Below, one piece after another: positions 57,071 to 64,000 of a stretch of 64,000 bases of DNA. The position numbers were made by a program, and so were the translations under genes. Location: contig QXEO01001135.1 in NCBI GenBank assembly GCA_007115705.1, positions 992,001 to 1,056,000 on the forward strand. The letters run 5' to 3'. Positions within the stretch are counted from its first letter, which is position 1, and the number at the start of each line of letters is the position of its first letter. The DNA is from Dactylis glomerata. Taxonomy: Eukaryota > Streptophyta > Magnoliopsida > Poales > Poaceae. The notes below the pieces were generated by a model. That model saw nothing but the letters and a program-made list of their open reading frames with translations, searched no databases and had not been told where the DNA came from.

Positions 57071-58488
57071 CTAGTATAAAACCCGTGCCTTGCTACGGGT
57101 TAATTTCTATTAAAGCAATGTTGAAAAACCAATCCTACCACCTCGTTCGGGTACTGGGATTATCATACCCTTCCATTTTTCCTTTTGTGCTTTAAGATTT
57201 GTATGATGTTTTATACCCAAGACCTTCAACTAAATCTGCTTCACATCAGGATGCTATTCTGCCCTTATAGAAGATAGCTTAGATTTTTTTCTAGGTCTCC
57301 ACTTCACTTTACATGTTTATATCACGTTTATCCCTTACAAATTCATAACATATGCTCAGTATACAACCTTGAAAACTGACATGTTCACGTCCTCTTCAAC
57401 GAATAAAGTTTAAATATGGTTACAACTTAATTTCACATAACCATGATATGCTTCTGCAATACATCCAAATGGGATGCCAGAAATGCTAAATGATTTTAAG
57501 TGGAGAATCAAAGAGCAACATTAATCTTAACCAATCATGTCACTGTTATTGTGTACGCTTGTGGTTTGTGTATTATGTCATGCAGATATGCCAGTGCAAG
57601 GTCATGTGCTCACTAAGACACGTAAAAGAGGACAGATATGAAATTGTAAATCCACTTTTACCCGAGGAATATTAATGTTGGATCCATCTATCTCATTCAT
57701 GCTTGACTTCCCATGGAAAATATCCATGATATTCCTTGCGTCTTCTTTTACATACAACACTTATATTCATGAACTACAATAAACTGTATCATATTAGTGT
57801 GGCAAGAGTTATTTTGTTTCATGCCAAGGCATGGGACTGAAACTTTGCATGCTAGAATTAGCAGCTGGATGCAATTAAATTTAACAATCTAAATCGTTTA
57901 GATATATAGACAAGTAGCATAATGATTATATAGTTTTCCGAGAAATACAAAAAGCACCGGGAATCTTCGGCAATCTTCCTCAAGATCTTGCATCTCATTC
58001 TCATCAATGGAAGCTTCTGTGTAGTGACGTGCTCTAGGTAGCCTGAACCTCTTGGCAACAGGAATGCAAAAAAATCTAAATATCTTTCGGCAAGCCATAC
58101 AGAGACATGGCGCCGGCGACTAAGGCCATCGACGACCCCTCCGTGCTTCCCTGGGCGAGCGCAGCTAGGTGCACGTGAACTTGCTGCGCCCTTCTTGGCG
58201 AAACATAGGTACGTGTGGCTGAAGCTGCTCTGCCCCTGCCCATGCTTCTTCCCGATGCCGCGATTAGCACGTTAGCCGCCTTGTGTGGCAGACCGCAACA
58301 CCGATACCAAGGGCTTGGACGCCGCGTCGGCACACACTGGCGGCGGTGTTATTTTTTTCCAACCGTTTTTCTAACTTACAGGTGGCATTGGTGGGTAATT
58401 TTATGTTTAGATGAAAACGTATTTTAGGTGAATTGAAAGCGTACTTGCGAGCCACGAACCATACCTCTAGCAATATTATTAGTAGATA
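57071..58488 (-). mobile_element. Hel-3: Helitron, minus strand
   Basis: 3' end on the minus strand: AACCCGTAGCAAGGCACGGG TTTTATACTAG. 5' end: TATCTACTAATAATATTGC, one base from the standard TCTCTACTAATAAT. The GC-rich block near the 5' end is short (58090-58350). No gene recognised. Confidence 0.82.
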
Positions 58489-60907
58489 CTAGCACAGAAC
58501 CCGTGCGTTGCTATGGTGCAACATTAATTCAAATGAAAAATTATTTTGTAACATGCAATAGTAATTATAACATCTTGGAACATTAACTTTAAACTGTTAT
58601 AGAGAAAATCGCATGACGATTTAAGTCGCGTAATAGGGAAAATCACGTGACATCAACTTGATGAGATAAAACCATAGTAAGCCATCCACAGCCAGAATAA
58701 ACTCACCAAGGGAAAATTTGGTGACCAATGTAGGACTTATTTGCTTGGAGCATGGATAGTTATAATTCTTATGGTGGCCATAAGGTTGTTCCCACTCCCT
58801 TGGCTCTAACAAATATAAAAGTACATAATGCATGGGTCTTTTTTGTTACTTTTTCTCTTTAAGAGCTAACCCTTTTGTTCCTTTGAGAGATCTAGAAAAA
58901 AAAAACCAAATTTCTCCCATTTGCGATGGTTGAAGTCAACCACACCACTTAAGGGCCGGGGGGGCATTGACTGGTCGACTAACCCAACTGATTATTTTAT
59001 GGAGAAATGCATGCATCTTTGAACCGACTGATAGATATGTTCATGATCTTACATGTACCATCATTATTTACATAGCGAAGTAATTAATCATGCCCATAGT
59101 GTCATATCCTACAAAAATTTATTATGTACTCCCAATGTTGATGATAATTTGTCAGAACTGAATACTTAAAATTAAGTGCCTGAAATGAAATCCCACATAG
59201 CATGGTAGACTTAGTTGAACTTGTATCATATGTTTATGTATGCAACAATGTCATGATATCCTCCTCCGATAGCAACGTCTGATCTATCAGCAAATGATTG
59301 GCATCAACTACAAAATAAAATCATGCCTACCATCATACAAAGAAGCATACCACACCCGCCGGCCGGGATAGAAGGCCAAGCCTGAAAGGCGGACGTGGTC
59401 GAGATAGCCAACGCTGGTTAGGCTAGAGGCTGCGAGGTAGAGCATGGATACGCAAGGGCCTAGCAACGACGCACATGGTCGATGGAGGAGGGAGGCTCTC
59501 GCTCACGTGTGGTGTGGAATGAGAAGAGGCGGGGTCACTTCAGCCTCGACACAAGCACCCTTACGAAAACCCAACAATCATACCATCTAACACACCTGAA
59601 GAGTCCGACTAACTGAAGAAAATCTCATTGACTCCATTGTTCCTACTTGTCGACTTGTGGCTTCGCACCTTAACAAAATCTTGATAAAAACCACATTAAT
59701 TGAAGAATAAATATTGAAGTGCATACTTTTAGACATCTACTGAAATTTGCATTTTCATTTTTTAGAATTATAACGTACATATGCCTATATATATGCCTAA
59801 AAACAGAAATTTGTACTATACAAATGTACAAACATTACACAAACTTTTCTATTCCTCGTATACACCTAGCACAACAGCACCAACTAAAATACATACCTTC
59901 GGTGTAGCACAAGAGGATCTAGTGCATCAGCACAACAACTCTCGATTGACTCCCGCAAAAGGCACAGTTCCTATCCCATTAACATTAGCTAGCTCTCCTC
60001 CATCTCGATTTCAGTTTGTTGGCATTAACCATTAACACTGAACTCTAGTAGTACTGGCCGCCTCAACGCCGAAGCGCTCCAGATTGGCAGCAGCAGCCCC
60101 TGCGTGCAGTCCACTTTTTCTGATGCGGCACGGCGGCAGTCAGCCACAGATCGCACAATTGGAATTGATATGTTATCAATTAGAACAACCGAAGACGTCG
60201 ACGCGAGGAGGAGGTGGCGGTGGCAGCAGCCTCTGTACGGTAGGCGAAAATCGTCAAGACGTCACCGCCTCGGACCAAATGGTCTTCATCCCAGCCGCTC
60301 GAGTCCCGGCCAGCTATGGTTGGAGGTCGCCATGGCTGGTCGTAGCATGCCTGGGCATGGTCTCAGCCGAGCAGGCCATCGCCCCACGGACAGGGCAGGG
60401 ATTGGGATTTGGGAGCACCTCCGAGTCTCCAACCCGACGACATCGAACGGCCATCGCGCCCCACGGATAGGACAGGGATTGGGAGAACCTACAAGTCTCC
60501 GACCCGACAACGTCGAACGGCGGCACCGGCAGCACGAAGAACGCTGCAGTATTCATCCCAGCCGCTCGAGTCCCGGCCAGCTATGGTCGGAGTTCGCCGT
60601 GGCTGGCCGTAGCATGCCTGGGCATGGTCCCAACCGAGCAGGCCATCGCCTCACGGACATGGCAGGGATTGGGAGCACCTCCGAGTCTCCGACCCGACGA
60701 CGTCGAACCGCGGCACCGGCAGCATGAAGAACGCTGCGGGAGAAGATTCTTTCAGATAACGAGAAAAATAAGACGAACCGTTATTTTCACTTATCAATGG
60801 TATTTGTGGATAATTTAGTGTTTGATAGAGAAAACGTATTTTTGGTGAATTGAAAGCGTACTTGCGACGGTCACGGACCATACCTGTTGCAATATTATTA
60901 GTAGAGA
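58489..60907 (-). mobile_element. Hel-4: Helitron, minus strand
   Basis: The 3' end on the minus strand has the hairpin CATAGCAACGCACGGG, then TTCTGTG and CTAG. The 5' end is a perfect TCTCTACTAATAATATTGC ending at 60907. The next base starts the CTAG of Hel-5, so no base lies between the two elements. The GC-rich part contains a 267-bp tandem duplication. No gene recognised. Confidence 0.85.
60286..60742. repeat. Tandem duplication, period 267 bp, in Hel-4
   Basis: TCATCCCAGCCGCTCGAGTC starts copies at 60286 and 60553; the second copy is shorter. Both end in GCACCGGCAGCA.GAAGAACG. A sub-repeat of about 75 bp lies inside the first copy. Confidence 0.88.
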
Positions 60908-62816
60908 CTAGCACAATTGCCCGTGCTTCGTCACGGAACCATAATAGTAACACTACAAAACTAATTTAATATATACCTCTTTGAAATTATTGCCATAATT
61001 TCTTAGACGTTTGGATATGTGACATCATATATTGTTAGATTGTTGTCCTTACAAGCTTCGCACGCTAAGTGACATCATGTATTCTTTATTTCCTTGTCAT
61101 TGCTTGGAGATTCGGTTAGCGCAAGCAAGGGGAATCAATCTACTATAGAAATTTTTCCTCTGTGTTGTTACGGGTTAACGTATTTTAGCTTTTACTATAA
61201 AAAATAAACTATTTTACTTATAATTTGCAGCATTCTTTTCATCATTCTATTCCCTATGCCTATGCCATTCAGAGGGTTGAACCAGCTAGCGACATGAGAG
61301 AATTTTATCCGCAACAAAGTGTCATATAAACCTCACCGTGTCCATGATGTGCTCCACGGTCAGTGTCAACCTAAAAAACTAAAAAGCATTTTTCATATTC
61401 ATCCCTTATGCCCCGCCCAATATAAAAATCCACATGTCCGTACTGCTAACTATATCCACTCAAGGAGTCTCCCTTCTTCTCTTCTTCCTTTTCGGTGTTC
61501 ACACTATTCCCATCTGCCCTCTTTGCTCTCGGCAAAACGAATGACTTTAAAAAAAGGCAAACAACCTAAAAAACTAAAAAGCATTTTCATATATTCATCC
61601 AATATGCCTCACCCAATAAACAAATCCACACGTTCGTCCTGCTAACTCTATCCACCCAAGGAGTCTCGCTTCTTCTCTTCTTCCTTTGCGTTGTTCACAA
61701 TATTCCCATCGGACCTCTTGGCTCTCGGCAAAACAAAGGGCTTTAAAAAAGGCAAACAAATTAGAATTCATGACCAACCACAGTAGATAGTATCAGTTGG
61801 CATACACCGTGAAAAACAAATATGCACACCAATTCATAAATTCGTAAAAAATTCAAGCTACTACCGCTGCACATCAATAGATACTACTACTGCATACAGA
61901 TTGGAGTACCAAAGAAACGTGCTTTTGTAAATCAGAAAAAGAAAGGACGTCGCAAACAAGAAGTGGCCAACAGTGTACAGTATATTATATCTACAGATGT
62001 GTGAACCAAAAACATATGCAACCAATGATCTACTAAAGAATATTTCAGATCTTGTAGTAGCAAATACAGATACGTGAGCCTCCAATGAACTGAAGAAGTG
62101 ATATCTGTGTCTCGCGAGCCCCCATCAAGGTCGGCCGGATCGACCAACACCACCCCTTTGAGCTCGTGTCCATCAGCACCAGGCCCGACCGCCGTTTCTC
62201 TATCTCCCCTCTGCTCCGGCCGTTTCCCTATCTCCCCTATGCTCCGGCCACCTCTGTCCCTCCCCTTCCAAGAAGCAACACCGGCCGATCTGCCCCGACC
62301 TCCTCCACCTGGGCACTGATGCAAGCCGAGCAAATGTACCAAATCAGCGGGAACGCGCCTTGCTCCGCGACCTGCTTGAACGCTTCCACGGTGGTAGGTT
62401 TCATCTCGTTCCATCTCCTGGAAGATGTTCGACAGGAAGCCATGGGCAAGGCGGTATCGCCAGCCTGCCGCGAGCAGCCGCGCGTAAATAGAATCCTTGC
62501 AGGAACGAAACCCATCCGGAAGATCCGCGCGCCCCAGCGACAACCCGCCTAGAATCTCGCTCATCAGTCCCTCTCCCGCTCTCCACATCGGAGCCTCGAG
62601 TGCGGTCTCCATTGTACGAAAGAAAACCAGATAGAAACGGATAGGGTGAGATAGAGAAGGACCACGGGTTGATTATACTTTTGTCCAACAGTTTTTCTGA
62701 CTTACCGGTGGCATTGGTGGGTAATTTTGTGTTTCAGCGAAAGCATATTTTAGGTGAACGGAAACGTATTTTGCGACCGCCACGGACCATACCTGTAGCA
62801 ATATTATTAGTAGAGA
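60908..62816 (-). mobile_element. Hel-5: Helitron, minus strand
   Basis: 3' end on the minus strand: CCGTGACGAAGCACGGGC AATTGTGCTAG. 5' end: TCTCTACTAATAATATTGC, followed on the plus strand by T (62817), as expected for insertion between A and T. The GC-rich segment at 62100-62640 includes a minus-strand frame with GRADLPDGFRSCKDS and YRLAHGFLSNIFQEM, which may be a captured exon; not recognised. Confidence 0.85.
61369..61757. repeat. Tandem duplication, period 196 bp, in Hel-5
   Basis: CCTAAAAAACTAAAAAGCAT starts copies at 61369 and 61565, each ending in CTCTCGGCAAAAC and an A-rich run. The copies are about 85-90% identical by eye. Confidence 0.9.
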
Positions 62817-62854
62817 TTAGTCTATCTATCTATCTAATCTATCTAATCTATCTA
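62817..62854. repeat. TCTA microsatellite between opposed Helitrons
   Basis: Repeats of TCTA with TCTAA interruptions fill the 38 bases between the 5' end of Hel-5 (minus) and that of Hel-6 (plus). Confidence 0.95.
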
Positions 62855-64000
62855 TCTCTACTAATAATACGGCTTGAGGTCGTGATGATTCAAAAACCGT
62901 AGTACGTCAAAAAACCGAGTGAAAGCTTCGTCCGTCAAAAAAACCTACGTAAAAAAACCGGCAACCTTAGCGATCGGATCGTGCGTTCGTACGTCAAGAA
63001 GACCTATTGATTGGAGAAAACCGGTGGCGTCCAGCGATAAGAAAACCGGCAGGATCCCGCGAGCCATCTCTATTTTCTGGTTAGCGAGGTGGTACAAACT
63101 TGTTCGATCGGTTCTCTCGTCCATCGATTGGTTCCTTGGTCCGTCGCAAGGCAAAGGCTAGAGTTTTGTTCGTATACTCGGCCCAGCCCATCCAATCGAT
63201 GGGTCCGCAACAGAGTACAACTCGATCTGGGTTGGAGTTAGGGTTCGCATATGAACATAATTATCACGTATATATACGTAGACAATGTCGGCTAAGCTGC
63301 GGGCGGCACACAGCAGAAACACGGCAGCTCTCTATGCGCCGCCGCCAAGCAGCCAGCACGCCGGAAGTCGCATCCGGCCGCGGCTATATCGGCTTCTTTC
63401 TATTATATCTCTGGGAGCAGGCTGATGTACTCGCTGCTTCCTGGCAACATCATAGAGCGGGTAGTCGGCTACTCGGCTTCGTGGCAGCGGACAAACTCAG
63501 GAACAACGTGAACTGCGAGTCTTCCCATCAAGCTAATCCACATGCTTTGGGACGACGAAGCACGCTACGTCGACGCGCTCTCCGACACCGGACCTCAGTT
63601 GCATTGCATGGAACCTGCCGCTAGAGTGCGACTGCGCGTGCAAGCATGGCGCAAAGAACACGCTGCTCCTGAAGAGGGCTCGTCGTCTCGAGCGTGCTGC
63701 TTGGAGAGGGCAGCTAGAGATTTAGATCTTTTCCTCTGGGGTCAGCTGGCATGCTTGCCGTCACCTAGAGGGAGTCCCTATCGTCTCCCACAAGACTTGT
63801 GTTCAACATCATAATCATCCTGACGCGGTGTCTTGGAATTCTCTGATCCACGGGTACGGGCAGCACCGGGAGATGAACATGATGCTGTAGGCGTACATCG
63901 ATTTGTTGGTGCAAAGTGCAGACTCATATATGTACTTGTACTTGGTCGCAGAGCGTCGCCATCCTACAATCTCGGGCCGCCTCCAATTTTTGAGCAAATT
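62855..64000 (+). mobile_element. Hel-6: Helitron, plus strand, 5' part only
   Basis: It begins TCTCTACTAATAATACGGC after an A, the canonical A|TC start, in the orientation opposite to Hel-1 to Hel-5. It continues out of the window. It carries exon-like GC-rich sequence from 63300 on, including a PPR fragment at 63816. Confidence 0.65.
63816..63890 (+). pseudogene. Pentatricopeptide-repeat (PPR) gene fragment in Hel-6
   Basis: The frame reads HPDAVSWNSLIHGYGQHREM followed by NMML and a stop. D-VSWNSLI-GY-Q-G is the hallmark of PLS-type PPR proteins (organelle RNA editing factors). Upstream sequence (63540-63815) is partly open and may belong to the same captured gene. It is a fragment only. 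Confidence 0.6.

Overview
This is plant nuclear DNA from a large-genome grass, most likely Pooideae (Triticeae, oat or ryegrass type). The evidence is the Athila-family LTRs starting TGATACGTCTC with a tRNA-Asp primer site, the Tat-lineage gypsy elements with two RNase H modules and antisense genes, and grass Helitrons starting TCTCTACTA. I see no intact host gene. Almost all of the window is transposable elements, many nested inside each other. Element nicknames (Athila-1, Tat-2, Hel-4 and so on) are mine.

Left nest (1-34926). A remnant of a small chromodomain gypsy element (Reina-0, minus, 34190-34926) was hit by a Tat-like gypsy element (Tat-1, plus, 3709-34189). Tat-1 then received three more elements. 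Athila-1 (minus, enters from the left edge to 3708) still has an open gag frame. Athila-2 (plus, 4322-11453) has lost most of gag and all of pol. Tat-2 (minus, 14132-28639) is very young: its 550-bp LTRs differ at one base, it has a perfect 5-bp target duplication, and gag and pol are fully open. Tat-2 also carries a multi-intron gene on the opposite strand between pol and the 3' LTR. Its reading frame survives every predicted splice, with two alternative 3' ends. Tat-1 carries a different, decayed antisense gene (AT-hook plus B3-like) at the same position.

Middle (34927-43635). Mostly anonymous sequence with short tandem duplications, a candidate PIF/Harbinger-type element (37168-38670) and a beta-tubulin-derived gene fragment near 40.8 kb.

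Reina-1 (43636-49765) is a nearly intact Reina-type chromovirus with 340-bp LTRs, GGAAG target duplication, gag-protease-RT-RNase H-integrase-chromodomain, one frameshift and two amber stops. To its right are A-tailed retroposons; two have clear 16-17 bp target duplications.

Right end (52483-64000). Five Helitrons lie head to tail on the minus strand, each joined exactly or nearly exactly 3' CTAG to 5' terminus. A short TCTA microsatellite separates them from a sixth Helitron in the opposite orientation, which carries a pentatricopeptide-repeat gene fragment.

Main points for follow-up: (1) the spliced antisense gene inside a young retrotransposon, and a non-homologous antisense gene at the same place in its relative; (2) an amber codon at the same gag-pro/RT boundary in both Tat elements, one of them recently active; (3) a minisatellite of about 27 copies of the polypurine-tract core in Tat-2; (4) the ordered tandem Helitron array.
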